Assembly: GCA_913031575.1 (NCBI GenBank)
Contig: CAJWEV010000015.1
Span: forward strand, 1 to 43,454
Reading direction: 5' to 3'
Length of the DNA stretch: 43,454 nt
From: an uncultured Halieaceae bacterium
Lineage (GTDB): Bacteria; Pseudomonadota; Gammaproteobacteria; Pseudomonadales; Halieaceae
A model generated the notes under the pieces. The model ran no database searches and had not been told where the DNA came from. It was given only the letters and a program-made list of their open reading frames with translations. Position 1 is the stretch's first letter. Each line of letters opens with the position of its first letter. Shown here piece by piece: positions 17,237-26,339 of the stretch. Position numbers and translations under genes: made by a program.

Positions 17237-18133
17237 TCAATTGCGAGGGCGACGGGTCGCCTGCACAATATTATAGAAGTGAGCTGTCATCTCCTGACGA
17301 TTCGTAATATGGCTGTAGTCCTCAGGAGAGTGGTGCCTACCGACATCCAGCGAGACAGTAGTGCCGAAGCGCTTGAGTGCTTCGCGCATATGCATGGCCA
17401 TGCGAAATGGCTCGGCAATATTAGAGGCTACGTGAAACAGGCGTGTATTCTGTCCGTGGAAGAAGACAGGAACCACGGTAGGCTGATACTGCATTACGAG
17501 CTTGGCGATAAACGTGGTCCAAGGTGCATCAACCACATCGCCGAACCCAGGCGCATTTGCTGTCGATACATGACCGGATGGAAATAAAATCAGAGGCACC
17601 CCATTTGCTAGGGCTTTGCCGGCGAGTTGCTTGGAGCGAACGTTTCGCTTCGCTGCCTGTTTGGTTTCCGAGAAATCGATCGGGAGGAAATGCGGAACCA
17701 GATCGCGGTCCTGACACAGCAGCGAGTTAATAACGACCTGGAAGTCATTGGCGTAATCCAATGCCATATTACACATGATCAAGCCGTCGATGACACCAAA
17801 TGGGTGATTAGCTATAAATAGAACCGGCCGGTCTTTAGGGATATGGGCGAGGGCGCAGGTGTTACCATCGAGCGTGATATTGGTTAGCTTTAAGGCTTCC
17901 CGAAAAAAAACCTTTGAGTCGATGTCTTGGGCTTTCAGCGCCTGGTAATGCCCTTCCATCTCATGACGACCCAGAAAACCCTCAAGGACGCGCACGAAGG
18001 CGCGCGTTAATGGGCCGTCCTCGGGTGACTCATAGGTAAGCTTGGGATTGTCCACTAAGTAGTACTCGATCATGGGATCCACGTCGGGTAGGAAGCGAGG
18101 GTCATTAATAGCTGGGGTGTCTGTCATGCGCAT
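17237..18133 (-). CDS. PlsC-type phospholipid/glycerol acyltransferase family protein
   Basis: A 298-residue protein with acyltransferase block I NHPFGVIDG (the HxxxxD-type motif, His and Asp as the catalytic pair) and block III LFPSGHVST, where the family usually has FPEG. Another conserved block is VVPVFFHGQNTR. No clear membrane segment is seen, suggesting a peripheral enzyme. The order of motifs resembles the lysophospholipid/hemolysin-type acyltransferases often annotated beside ornithine-lipid genes, but no OlsB partner is present here. Acyl acceptor unknown. It converges on ampE with a 10-base gap. An ATG at 18127 is an alternative start. Confidence 0.85.
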   Translation of the reverse strand: MRMTDTPAINDPRFLPDVDPMIEYYLVDNPKLTYESPEDGPLTRAFVRVLEGFLGRHEMEGHYQALKAQDIDSKVFFREALKLTNITLDGNTCALAHIPKDRPVLFIANHPFGVIDGLIMCNMALDYANDFQVVINSLLCQDRDLVPHFLPIDFSETKQAAKRNVRSKQLAGKALANGVPLILFPSGHVSTANAPGFGDVVDAPWTTFIAKLVMQYQPTVVPVFFHGQNTRLFHVASNIAEPFRMAMHMREALKRFGTTVSLDVGRHHSPEDYSHITNRQEMTAHFYNIVQATRRPRN

Positions 18134-18233
18134 TATTATCTGCAGTACCTATCCGCCTACTCGTCATACGTACTTCCTTCGACTTAAGACCAGCGCAAGT
18201 TTCGGGGTGCCAGCTACTAGATTTCAATTGCAT

Positions 18234-19379
18234 TTACCAAATTTTGAAAAGCGCCGTCCCAATAAAGGTACCCACGGCATAACCAAGGACACCGACTAGC
18301 ACGCCAGGCGTAACCTGATCATGCCAGCCTTTAGCTGCTGCCATAGCCGGGGCTGTGGTTGCGCCCAGGATGGCGGCATTACTGGCTGTCAGCAGCTCTG
18401 GAATGGTCAGTCCAAACAGGCGACCCACCACCAACAGTACAGTTAGATGAACGCTCAATAGAATAACCACTAACGCAATGAGTAACGGTGCGACACTGAT
18501 CATTGCCCTAATATCAGCGCCGGCCGCAATGGCCGCAAAAAAGGTGAATGAAAGTGCAACGCCGACTTCAAAAGCGCCAGCAAACCAGTCACGAATTTGA
18601 GGGACTGCGGTGGCGAGACTAACGGTAATCAGTGTCATGATGGCGTAGCGCCAGCTGGGAATATCCAGCCACCAGCAGAGTAAATCTGTGATGCCCACAA
18701 TGCCGGCGGATGCGGCCAGCGCATAACTGATGCTAGAAGCTGTGACCGTCGTCTCAGCTATTTTGCTTGCATTACTGTCTCCGTGCGCAACGAAGCGATT
18801 GGCAATCCAGTACGCACCTGGGATGAGCGCGATGATGCTCAAAAACACGGCTGAGAAAAGGTTGTCTGCTGCTGTGGCTGCAGAGAAGAATGATGCGTCT
18901 GCGCTCAAACCTGTGATCTCGCCAAGCGCCGCGTAATTGACCGAGCCGCCAATGTAGGTCGACGCAAATAGTCCGACAATGCCCGCCTCGCGACGATCGG
19001 CAGCCAAGTTAGAGGCTGTCCCTAGCTGGCTTAAATCCAGGAGCGTGGCCGCGACGATGATACCTGCGACGGTACCTAGTGTGGCAATTAGGAAAGCGGC
19101 GGTTGTCCGCGACGCTTCTCGTGCTAGTCGTCGGATATCTGCCTGGAACAGGAACAAGGGGATCAGCATTGGGACGATATAACTGAAGATGAAGCCATAT
19201 GCGGGAGCCGAGTGAGGAATAACACCCACGTTGGCCGCAACAATAGCGAGCAAGATGACTACGACAGTACCGGTAATCTTCTGACCGACAACAGTTCGCT
19301 CCGATGCAAACGCAATGGCTGATAAAAATAAAATAGCTGCAATGACAGCAAATTGCTGATCAGCCGGTATGAGAGACAT
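18234..19379 (-). CDS. DUF819 family integral membrane protein
   Basis: A 381-residue protein with about ten to twelve hydrophobic segments and almost no soluble domains. The stretch STYIGGSVNYAALGEITGLS and the following AATAADNLFSAVFL are characteristic of DUF819 (YjcL-like) proteins, which look like secondary transporters with an internal repeat. No substrate is known for the family. It stands alone: its 3' side is 100 bases from the acyltransferase start and its 5' side shares a 196-bp divergent region with the holD-like gene. Confidence 0.85.
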   Translation of the reverse strand: MSLIPADQQFAVIAAILFLSAIAFASERTVVGQKITGTVVVILLAIVAANVGVIPHSAPAYGFIFSYIVPMLIPLFLFQADIRRLAREASRTTAAFLIATLGTVAGIIVAATLLDLSQLGTASNLAADRREAGIVGLFASTYIGGSVNYAALGEITGLSADASFFSAATAADNLFSAVFLSIIALIPGAYWIANRFVAHGDSNASKIAETTVTASSISYALAASAGIVGITDLLCWWLDIPSWRYAIMTLITVSLATAVPQIRDWFAGAFEVGVALSFTFFAAIAAGADIRAMISVAPLLIALVVILLSVHLTVLLVVGRLFGLTIPELLTASNAAILGATTAPAMAAAKGWHDQVTPGVLVGVLGYAVGTFIGTALFKIW

Positions 19380-19575
19380 AGCGCCACCTTATTTATTGTT
19401 TTCTGCCCAGAGCCCAAGAGAATACCGCAGTCATGATTGGCCGTCTCTGATCTGGTGGCACAAACTGAGCGCCAAAAAATAGTGGACTTAAATGACGGTT
19501 GTGCGGAGCCCTGCCCCGTCGTTATTGGTAAGAGTGGTTCTGTCATAACGAGTGCACTCGTGAGACACTTGCGCC
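19380..19575. promoter_or_regulatory. Divergent intergenic region with a 14-bp palindrome
   Basis: This 196-bp gap separates the divergent DUF819 and holD-like genes, so it must hold both promoters. A perfect 14-bp palindrome, ACGAGTGCACTCGT, lies at 19548-19561, 14 bases before the holD-like ATG, in a position to affect its transcription or translation. It does not fit the gammaproteobacterial LexA box (CTGT-N8-ACAG). Promoter hexamers could not be assigned with confidence. Confidence 0.4.
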
Positions 19576-20310
19576 ATGTCCGATACCTCCGAAACAACCG
19601 CAGCTAGTTCAAATATTATCGCCGCCGAAATGGCGCGTCGACAGACGCTGTCGGCCATGGGTATTAGTGTTTACAGCTCACGATTTGATTTCCCTGGGGC
19701 AGCGAAAGCCCAGCGTTTCGCACTTCCCAAGGCTGAGTTGAGTGAACCTGTGGTACCTAGTAGGTCGGTTGAGCCGCGAATTGAGGAGCCCGGCGTACCT
19801 ACACCGAAAGTGCCTCAGTCGAACAGCAGAGGCCCAGCAGCCTGTGTGCCGATTTCACAATCGAAAGTGCCTGAGTATTCGTTTGCGTCCGAGTCGGTTT
19901 CGTTCTCTATGCTGTTGGCCTCAGCAGGGCCATTTCTGTGGCTAGAAGAACTGAGCGATGGGCTGATTAGACAGGATCAGTTGGCATTAATTAACGCTAT
20001 GGCTTGTGCGATTTCGACACCTAGCATGAAGCTAATGCAGCAGCAGTTTGACTGGCCCGTAGCCGGCAAGAGTGCATTGTCAGGTGATGCGGAGTCCGCA
20101 AAGCAGGCCTTGCACGGGCTCATTCAGCGGATGGCGCGGGAAGTCGATGCCAAGCGCGTCATACTGATGGGCGACTGTCAGTATTTGCCTGACCGGATTG
20201 TGCAGTCAGGGGTGCAGATTCCCTCAACACTGGTGATGCTGTCTGAGCCTGCCCTCAAGCGAGTCGCTTGGAAAGCACTAAAACCGCTTAAGTCGCTCAG
20301 CCTTGGGTAA
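19576..20310 (+). CDS. holD: Probable DNA polymerase III psi subunit (HolD-like), enlarged
   Basis: A 244-residue protein that I place by two clues. First, it overlaps rimI, as holD does in E. coli. Second, its N-terminal RRQTLSAMGISVYSSR resembles the RRDWQLQQLGITQWSLRRP segment with which E. coli psi binds chi. The last 45 residues (ILMGDCQYLPDRI, then PALKRVAWKALKPL) loosely match the psi C-terminus. It is nearly twice the E. coli size (137), with a Pro/Glu-rich disordered stretch (about 45-100) and a predicted helical middle containing FLWLEELSDGLIRQDQLALI. Psi links the clamp loader to single-stranded-DNA-binding protein through chi. Without a profile search this remains a moderate call; a conserved hypothetical is the alternative. 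Confidence 0.5.
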   Translation: MSDTSETTAASSNIIAAEMARRQTLSAMGISVYSSRFDFPGAAKAQRFALPKAELSEPVVPSRSVEPRIEEPGVPTPKVPQSNSRGPAACVPISQSKVPEYSFASESVSFSMLLASAGPFLWLEELSDGLIRQDQLALINAMACAISTPSMKLMQQQFDWPVAGKSALSGDAESAKQALHGLIQRMAREVDAKRVILMGDCQYLPDRIVQSGVQIPSTLVMLSEPALKRVAWKALKPLKSLSLG

Positions 20311-20746
20311 ATTCGGAGAGCTTAGCTTAGAGCAGGTTGCAAACCTCTCGCTCGATGATCTTTACAACAGCGGTCAATCACCGTCACTCCAGGCACTCAC
20401 GCGTTTACTGGCAAAACCCGCAGGCAGGGCCTGGACTATTTCAGAGGAGCAAGGTGTCCAAGGCGTTGTCTGGTTTTCGGTGGTTCAGGACGAGGCTGAA
20501 ATTATTGACGTCCGAGTAAGCGGGCGCTACCGGCGCACTGGCATTGGTGAGTCGTTATTGACACAGTCGTTTGAGAAATTGCGCTTGTCTAAAATCCGAT
20601 CGGTTTTCCTTGAAGTATCGTTTAGTAATACCGCCGCTTTGGCTTTGTACGAAAAGCTGGGCTTTATCATGACGGGGCGTCGGGAAAATTATTATAAGAC
20701 AGCAGCGGGGCGCGAGGATGCGCTGACAATGCGTTGCAAATGGTAA
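20303..20746 (+). CDS. rimI: Ribosomal protein bS18 alanine N-acetyltransferase
   Basis: A 147-residue GNAT acetyltransferase that acetylates the N-terminal alanine of ribosomal protein S18. The acetyl-CoA loop is RYRRTGIGESLL (R-x-x-G-x-G), and the C-terminal FSNTAALALYEKLGFIMTGR with RENYY is characteristic of RimI. The start is TTG 20303, overlapping the end of the holD-like gene by 8 bases, so the two are translationally linked. Length is that of E. coli RimI (148). Confidence 0.9.
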   Translation: MGKFGELSLEQVANLSLDDLYNSGQSPSLQALTRLLAKPAGRAWTISEEQGVQGVVWFSVVQDEAEIIDVRVSGRYRRTGIGESLLTQSFEKLRLSKIRSVFLEVSFSNTAALALYEKLGFIMTGRRENYYKTAAGREDALTMRCKW

Positions 20747-20762
20747 TTGGAGTGCTTAAGCC

Positions 20763-21170
20763 GTGAATATTCTAGAGACTGACCACTGGTGCATGATGCT
20801 CCCCGAGGAGTGGCATGCAGAGAATGACGATGATTTCATTCGTATCGTCGATCAGGACTATGTAGGTGAAATTGAAATCACCACATTGCACAAACAGTCA
20901 GGCAGAGTGAACGCTTACGATGCGGCCGCAATGGCGTCGAAGGAATCACCTGAGATCACTGAATGGCACCAAGCATGCGCAGGCGGGTTTGAAGGGGTCA
21001 CTGGGGTATATCGCGAGGACGGTATGTTGGTCCGCGAGTGGTATCTTGGGTCCGGGAGCCTACTACTTTACATCACCTACGTCTGCGATGAAGAAGACGA
21101 AGGTCTCGATGACGCATCGGTGGATGAGTTGCTGGGGACGTTGGTTCTCGGGGACTCTCAGGCTGCTTAG
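20763..21170 (+). CDS. Conserved-looking hypothetical acidic protein
   Basis: A 135-residue protein with GTG start 16 bases after rimI, same strand. I do not recognise a family. It is strongly acidic (clusters such as ENDDDF and DEEDEGLDD), has no signal peptide or membrane segment, and appears to be a small alpha/beta protein with alternating hydrophobic strands (for example EIEITTLHK and [11 protein letters not shown]). Three cysteines are scattered and form no metal motif. Its position suggests co-transcription with the holD-like gene and rimI. It overlaps the rnfE stop region by 4 bases on the opposite strand. Real coding is likely because codon use is even and the frame is fully used between neighbours. 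Confidence 0.65.
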   Translation: MNILETDHWCMMLPEEWHAENDDDFIRIVDQDYVGEIEITTLHKQSGRVNAYDAAAMASKESPEITEWHQACAGGFEGVTGVYREDGMLVREWYLGSGSLLLYITYVCDEEDEGLDDASVDELLGTLVLGDSQAA

Positions 21171-21877
21171 GCGACCTCGCCTGTGACCCGAACGCGTTTG
21201 TTCCCGGTCTTTACTTCAACTTGAGATTTATTCGCCTTTTCAGTACGCGCATCAATCATGTTTTTGGCTGCTATTAACAGGCCTGTGATAATGAAGGCGC
21301 CTGGTGGAAGTATGGCCAGCAGCAGGCCGGTGTAGTCTGACGCCACCACAAACACCCAGTCTTTGGCCATGGGCCCTATTAATATGTCCATATTCGCCAT
21401 GACAGCGCCGGTGCCTAATAACTCACGGATAGCTCCTAGCACCACTAGTACCAGACCAAACCCCAGCCCCATCATTACACCGTCGACCAGAGCCGGTATC
21501 AGCGGATTCTTGGCAGCAAATGCGTCCGCGCGGCCTAAAATAACGCAGTTAGTTGTGATGAGCGGAAGGAAAATACCGAGAATTTGATATAGCTCGTATG
21601 CATAGGCCTGCATCAACAGTTCGGTACCTGTAACGGCAGTAGCGATGATGAGAACGAAGGCGGGGAGTCGAATTGAATCCGTGACGACGTTCCGGGTAAG
21701 CGAGACACAAAAATTTGAGGTAACCAGTACAAACAGCGTTGCGATGGCCAGCCCCAGTGCGTTGACCACACTCGCGGTGACAGCGAGTAACGGACACAAC
21801 CCGAGAAGCTGCACTAAGGCGGGGTTGTTCTTCCACAGACCATTATGGGTTATCTGACCATAAGACGGAGTGCTCAT
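21167..21877 (-). CDS. rnfE: Rnf electron transport complex subunit E
   Basis: A 236-residue integral membrane subunit with about six hydrophobic segments, homologous to RnfA and NqrD. Motifs include [17 protein letters not shown] near the start, [12 protein letters not shown], and [16 protein letters not shown]. RnfA and RnfE together hold a membrane iron-sulphur centre; the paired cysteines in LGLCPLL and TTNCVIL are present. Last gene of the operon: it starts with an ATGA overlap with rnfG. nth, which often follows rsxE in enterobacteria, is not here. Confidence 0.95.
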   Translation of the reverse strand: MSTPSYGQITHNGLWKNNPALVQLLGLCPLLAVTASVVNALGLAIATLFVLVTSNFCVSLTRNVVTDSIRLPAFVLIIATAVTGTELLMQAYAYELYQILGIFLPLITTNCVILGRADAFAAKNPLIPALVDGVMMGLGFGLVLVVLGAIRELLGTGAVMANMDILIGPMAKDWVFVVASDYTGLLLAILPPGAFIITGLLIAAKNMIDARTEKANKSQVEVKTGNKRVRVTGEVA

Positions 21878-22512
21878 GATTCGTTCGCCTCTTCGATTTC
21901 AAACAACGCGCTACGGTTATTCTGACTGTACTCCATCGCGCTCTTGACCGCTGCAACGACCGCACGGGGGGTGACGGTTGCTCCTGTGAAGGCATCGAAC
22001 TCTCCACCATCCTTAATGACGGCCCATCTTCCGGGGACTGGATCTAAGAGTGTTTTGTTATTAAATGACAGCACCCATTCGGACTTTTTCAATTCGATCT
22101 TGTCACCAAGTCCAGGTGTCTCTCTGTGGCTTAGAACACGCACGCCGGCGACAGCACCGTCGCGTCCAATCCCTACCAACAAACGAATATCACCGCTGTA
22201 ACCATCGCGCGCCGTCGCCGGCAGAATGATGCCAGTCACTTCGTTGTCGCGTCGTGCACGATAACCCGTGCCGGATCCCCTCAGAGTGAGGAGTGGGTCT
22301 TCTGCTGCGACGGTAAAGCTGTCATCTGTGAGTTTGTTGTCATGCGATTCTCGAGGGAAAATCTCGAACAACTGTTTTGCCTCGGCCGCGCGCTCTGCGG
22401 CAGCAATCGGCTCTTTTGTTAGCTCATAAACGCCACTTATTAAACCGGAACCAACGGCTGCAAAAGCTGCCAACAGGCTGGCACCAACAAGGCTGGACAT
22501 GATGGCTCTCAC
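21874..22512 (-). CDS. rnfG: Rnf electron transport complex subunit G
   Basis: A 212-residue protein with one N-terminal membrane helix and a periplasmic FMN-binding domain. The flavinylation motif is present near the C-terminus ([14 protein letters not shown]), where the threonine of TGAT-T carries covalent [16 protein letters not shown] is another family block. The start is GTG 22512 overlapping the rnfD stop (GTGA); an ATG at 22500 in the same frame is the alternative. Electrons pass through this FMN between the other Rnf subunits. Confidence 0.94.
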   Translation of the reverse strand: MRAIMSSLVGASLLAAFAAVGSGLISGVYELTKEPIAAAERAAEAKQLFEIFPRESHDNKLTDDSFTVAAEDPLLTLRGSGTGYRARRDNEVTGIILPATARDGYSGDIRLLVGIGRDGAVAGVRVLSHRETPGLGDKIELKKSEWVLSFNNKTLLDPVPGRWAVIKDGGEFDAFTGATVTPRAVVAAVKSAMEYSQNNRSALFEIEEANES

Positions 22513-23543
22513 TCGTCGACCTCCACTTTATCGGCACCATAAATCCTTGGTTGCGTGTACTGATCGATGAGTGGCGCAGCAAAGTTTAGTAAGAGTACAC
22601 CGAACGCGACGGCATCAGGGTAATTTCCATGGACGCGGATCAAGTACACGAGGATCCCGACCATCGCACCAAAGATGAGGCGTCCCTTGTTTGACACCGC
22701 AGAGCTCACGGGGTCTGTAATGATGAAAAATGCACCAAACATGGTGGCGCCACTAAACAGGTGAAACGGTACCGAACCGCCACCCGTAGAACTGCCTTCA
22801 TCGTAGCCAAGTGCCGCACAGATCGTGAGAGCGGCCAGCATGCCGACTGGCGCATGCCAAGTGAAAATGCGACGCCTCAGCAACCAGATACCACCAGCAA
22901 GAAAAGCAAGATTGACCCAATCCCAACCCAAGCCCGCGATGGGACCTGTGAGTTCTGCTTTGGATTGTATGAGGTCGTCAAACAACATGCCCGAGTTCTG
23001 CCTGAAAAGATCCAATGGTGTGGCTGCTGTGACCGCGTCGTAACTGGAGGTAGCAAACAAGGCTACAAAGGCATCGAAAATGCCTGGTACCTCACCAATG
23101 CCTCGCGGCTCGGTCCATGAACTCATCTGTAAGGGGAAGGATACGAGTAATACGACGTAGCCCACCATGGCGGGGTTGAACGGGTTATACCCCAAGCCAC
23201 CAAATACATGTTTCCCAAGGAGAACCGAGGCACTAATACCTACAGCGATTAGCCACCACGGTGAATAGGGGGGTAATGCAATGCAGAGTAGTGTTGCCGT
23301 CACGATCACGCTGTGATCTCTCAGGGGTGTTTTGTAGTCCTTCCCCCTAAGCCAGAGCGCCCAGGCCTCAAGGGCCAACGCCAGTGCCGACCCAAAAACA
23401 ATATTGATAATCGTGCCCGGTCCAAAAAACCATGTCAGGACCAAAATACCTGGAATCGTGGCGAGCAAGACCTGTTTCATCACCTGCTGAACTGAGGAGG
23501 CAGGCTTGTGGACGTGCGGTGAAGAGACTTGCATCAAACTCAT
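22509..23543 (-). CDS. rnfD: Rnf electron transport complex subunit D
   Basis: A 344-residue membrane subunit homologous to NqrB, with about nine hydrophobic segments. The covalent FMN site is LFSGATMFGAFFIITDP (Thr of SGAT). The loop HVFGGLGYNPFNPAMVGY is diagnostic of RnfD/NqrB. The start codon overlaps the rnfC stop by one base (TAATG), pointing to coupled translation. It forms the ion-translocating core with RnfA, RnfE and RnfG. Confidence 0.96.
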   Translation of the reverse strand: MSLMQVSSPHVHKPASSVQQVMKQVLLATIPGILVLTWFFGPGTIINIVFGSALALALEAWALWLRGKDYKTPLRDHSVIVTATLLCIALPPYSPWWLIAVGISASVLLGKHVFGGLGYNPFNPAMVGYVVLLVSFPLQMSSWTEPRGIGEVPGIFDAFVALFATSSYDAVTAATPLDLFRQNSGMLFDDLIQSKAELTGPIAGLGWDWVNLAFLAGGIWLLRRRIFTWHAPVGMLAALTICAALGYDEGSSTGGGSVPFHLFSGATMFGAFFIITDPVSSAVSNKGRLIFGAMVGILVYLIRVHGNYPDAVAFGVLLLNFAAPLIDQYTQPRIYGADKVEVDE

Positions 23544-25063
23544 TACTCCGCCCTCTGCTGTGCTTTCTTGGCTTTTGCACGTTCGATGGCTGCTTGCACT
23601 GGATCATCTCCAGCTTTTACTCTTGCTTCGGCCGCTGCTTTTCGTGCTGCTCGCTTGGCTTCTCTGGCTGCGGCTTCCCGCTCTAACCGCTCCTGACGCG
23701 CCTCAAACCGCGCGCGTGAGTTATCCGAGCGCGCTCTCTCTTTCACCGTTTCCCTGAGTGAGCCCTTTGCCGATCGATAGTACTGAACCAGGGGAATATG
23801 GCTCGGACAAACGTAGGCGCAGGCACCACACTCGATGCAATCCATCAGATTATGACGCTCGAGCTGTTCCTGGTCCTTTGCTCGCGCATACCAGTAGAGC
23901 TGCTGAGGTAATAGTGAGGCTGGACAGGCTTCAGCGCACACCCCACAGCGAATACAGGCTTGCTGAGGCTGAGGTGGTGATATCTCGGAGCGTGTTGGCG
24001 CAAGGACACAGTTAGTGATTTTCACTACTGGCATATCAAGGTCGGTGACAGCGAACCCCATCATTGGGCCGCCATGGATGATCCGATCTGCGCTGTCGGC
24101 GTTGAAACCTGCATTCTCCAGCAGTGCTCTAATCGGGGTACCCAACATGACGCGACGATTTCCGGGATCTTTCACAGACATGCCTGTCACTGTGGTGACG
24201 CGGTGTGTTACCGGTTTCCCATCAATCAACGCATCGCGCACTGCAATCGCGGTACTGGGGTTTTGGCATATCACGCCAATGTCAGCGGGAATACCACCAG
24301 AGGGCACCTGGGCATTGAGTAGGATCTCGATGAGCTGTTTTTCGCCGCCGGACGGGTACTTAGTTGGAAAAGTCACTACTTCCGCGATCTCGAGCGCCTC
24401 AGCGGCCTGCCGCATTGCATCTGCCGCCTCTGGCTTGTTGTCCTCAACCGCCAATAACAAGGTTTCAGCACCGACCATGTGCGCAAGAATTTCTGCCCCT
24501 TCAACAATTTCTTGAGCAAAACATTGCATGACGGTGTCGTCTGCTGTGATATATGGCTCACACTCGGTACCGTTGATAATGAGAGTATGGATATCACGCC
24601 CTCTATCTGAGCCAATTTTTACAGCGGTGGGGAAACCGGCCCCGCCTAGACCGGTAATCCCAGCGAGGCGGACGCATTCGAGTAGCGCGGCTTTAGTTTC
24701 GTCACGCCAATTCACTAACCCCTCGCATCCAACCCATTCATCCTTACCATCGAGTGAAATCTCAATGCAGGTGTCGGTTAAACCTGACGCGTGGGGCACC
24801 GCACGCGCTTCAATGGCCGTCACTGTGCCGGAGCTCGGCGCATGAACCGGCACACTGATTGGTCCCTGTGCCTCGGCAATCATTTGCCCCCCGAGAACGG
24901 TGTCGCCCACTTTGACGACAGGTCGTGCCGGAGCGCCAATATGCTGCGTCACGGGCAGAAATAGCTTGCTGGGCATATCACAGTCGTTGACCCACCCAGG
25001 GTTTGACATGTTTTTTCGTTCAGGCAGGTGGATGCCACCGTGAATATCAAAGATCTGTCTCAT
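23543..25063 (-). CDS. rnfC: Rnf electron transport complex subunit C
   Basis: A 506-residue peripheral subunit, related to NqrF/Nuo51 proteins, that takes electrons from NADH through FMN. The early [10 protein letters not shown] and [12 protein letters not shown] (flavin/NADH site) are standard. Two ferredoxin-type [4Fe-4S] motifs follow: [12 protein letters not shown] at about residue 366 and [12 protein letters not shown] at about 405. After them comes an Ala/Arg/Glu-rich charged helix (about 440-506). In E. coli RsxC this tail is much longer and repetitive (740 residues in total); here only one unit is seen. The ATG overlaps the rnfB stop (ATGA). Confidence 0.96.
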   Translation of the reverse strand: MRQIFDIHGGIHLPERKNMSNPGWVNDCDMPSKLFLPVTQHIGAPARPVVKVGDTVLGGQMIAEAQGPISVPVHAPSSGTVTAIEARAVPHASGLTDTCIEISLDGKDEWVGCEGLVNWRDETKAALLECVRLAGITGLGGAGFPTAVKIGSDRGRDIHTLIINGTECEPYITADDTVMQCFAQEIVEGAEILAHMVGAETLLLAVEDNKPEAADAMRQAAEALEIAEVVTFPTKYPSGGEKQLIEILLNAQVPSGGIPADIGVICQNPSTAIAVRDALIDGKPVTHRVTTVTGMSVKDPGNRRVMLGTPIRALLENAGFNADSADRIIHGGPMMGFAVTDLDMPVVKITNCVLAPTRSEISPPQPQQACIRCGVCAEACPASLLPQQLYWYARAKDQEQLERHNLMDCIECGACAYVCPSHIPLVQYYRSAKGSLRETVKERARSDNSRARFEARQERLEREAAAREAKRAARKAAAEARVKAGDDPVQAAIERAKAKKAQQRAE

Positions 25064-25671
25064 GCCGCCGCCTGCTCAGCACCGCGATCCGTCGTGATGA
25101 GACTCTTTCGATTTTGTCCATCAGGTAGAGGCCAGTACCAGTCCTGGATACCGCCCTCTCTGGTAATCATGTCAATGCAGTCGACCGGACATGGTTCAAC
25201 GCAAAGATCGCAGCCAGTGCACTCATCGATGATCACCGTGTGCATTAACTTCGATGCCCCGAGAATCGCATCCACGGGACACGCTTGGATGCATTTGGTA
25301 CAGCCGATGCACTCATCCTCGCGGATATACGCGACGGTGGGCTCAGCTTCTACACCATGTTCCACATCTAATGGCTCGGGTTCAACATCGAGCAAATTGG
25401 CCAGTGCCTGAATGGTGTCTTCGCCGCCTGGAGGGCACTTGTTGATGGAGTCGCCGTCGGTAATCGCCTCCGCGTAGGGTCTGCATCCAGGGTAGCCACA
25501 CTGACCGCACTGGGTCTGGGGCAATATCGCATTGATTTGGTCGGAAAGCGGATTGCCCTCGACCTCAAAACGATCGGCAGCGAACCCAAGCAGGGCGCCG
25601 AACACAATGGCTATGCCAACGAGGGCAGCCAGTGCAAGAAGAGAAGGATTGCCAAAGATGATATCGAGCAT
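25060..25671 (-). CDS. rnfB: Rnf electron transport complex subunit B
   Basis: A 203-residue ferredoxin-like subunit. An N-terminal membrane helix (about residues 5-28) anchors it. Next is the Fe-S domain [16 protein letters not shown], then two [4Fe-4S] motifs, [16 protein letters not shown] and [16 protein letters not shown]. It passes electrons between RnfC and the membrane subunits. Its ATG overlaps the rnfA stop by one base. The order A-B-C-D-G-E is complete and every junction overlaps, so this is a single tightly coupled operon. Confidence 0.96.
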   Translation of the reverse strand: MLDIIFGNPSLLALAALVGIAIVFGALLGFAADRFEVEGNPLSDQINAILPQTQCGQCGYPGCRPYAEAITDGDSINKCPPGGEDTIQALANLLDVEPEPLDVEHGVEAEPTVAYIREDECIGCTKCIQACPVDAILGASKLMHTVIIDECTGCDLCVEPCPVDCIDMITREGGIQDWYWPLPDGQNRKSLITTDRGAEQAAA

Positions 25672-26249
25672 TAAACCAGTCCTGCAAAGCCCATGAAGGC
25701 AAGCGATGCAAGTCCTGCGGTAATCATACCGATGGCTGCTCCCTGAAAAGGTTCTGGTACATCAGCAACCACGAGCCGCTCGCGCATGGCTGCAAACAAT
25801 ACGATTACCAAGGAAAAGCCCAGTGCAGCACCTAGCCCATAGACAAGGCTTTCCATGAAATTGTGCGCCTGGTTGATGTTGAGCAGTGCCACACCCAGCA
25901 CGGCGCAGTTGGTTGTGATGAGCGGTAAATACACGCCCAGCACGCGATGGAGTAACGGGCTTGTTTTCCGCACAACTATTTCAGTGAACTGCACAACAAC
26001 CGCGATCACAAGGATGAACGACATTGTGCGCAGGTAAATCAAATCAAGCGGCTCAAGCAAATAGCGATAGATGAGGAAGCTACATACAGAGGCCAGCGTT
26101 AATACGAAAGTTGTGGCCGCGGACATGCCGATAGCGGTATCCAGTTTGTTAGATACACCCATAAATGGGCATAGGCCCAGGAACTGAACTAAAACGAAGT
26201 TGTTGACAAGTACTGCGGCGATCAGCAGTACCGCGAAGTCCCCTAGCAT
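25671..26249 (-). CDS. rnfA: Rnf electron transport complex subunit A
   Basis: A 192-residue membrane protein with six hydrophobic segments, matching E. coli RsxA (193). Motifs are [18 protein letters not shown] and [15 protein letters not shown], whose cysteines flank the membrane iron-sulphur site. The frame is open 12 codons further upstream, but ATG 26249 is chosen: GCAGGAGCAAG gives a strong Shine-Dalgarno, and [12 protein letters not shown] is the family start. First gene of rnfABCDGE, 90 bases downstream of metG on the same strand. Confidence 0.96.
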   Translation of the reverse strand: MLGDFAVLLIAAVLVNNFVLVQFLGLCPFMGVSNKLDTAIGMSAATTFVLTLASVCSFLIYRYLLEPLDLIYLRTMSFILVIAVVVQFTEIVVRKTSPLLHRVLGVYLPLITTNCAVLGVALLNINQAHNFMESLVYGLGAALGFSLVIVLFAAMRERLVVADVPEPFQGAAIGMITAGLASLAFMGFAGLV

Positions 26250-26303
26250 CTTGCTCCTGCGGGCTTTTCTGCCTGTCTCGTTCATCCAGCCCGCATAGTA
26301 AGG

Positions 26304-26332
26304 AATATCGAGTCAATCTGACAGGCTGTAAA
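26304..26332 (-). promoter_or_regulatory. Candidate sigma70 promoter for rnfABCDGE
   Basis: On the minus strand, TTTACA (26332-26327) and GATATT (26309-26304) are separated by 17 bases, about 55 bases upstream of the rnfA ATG. The -35 box differs from consensus at one position and the -10 box at two. If used, it would let rnf be transcribed apart from metG. Confidence 0.35.
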
Positions 26333-26339
26333 GATTCTG

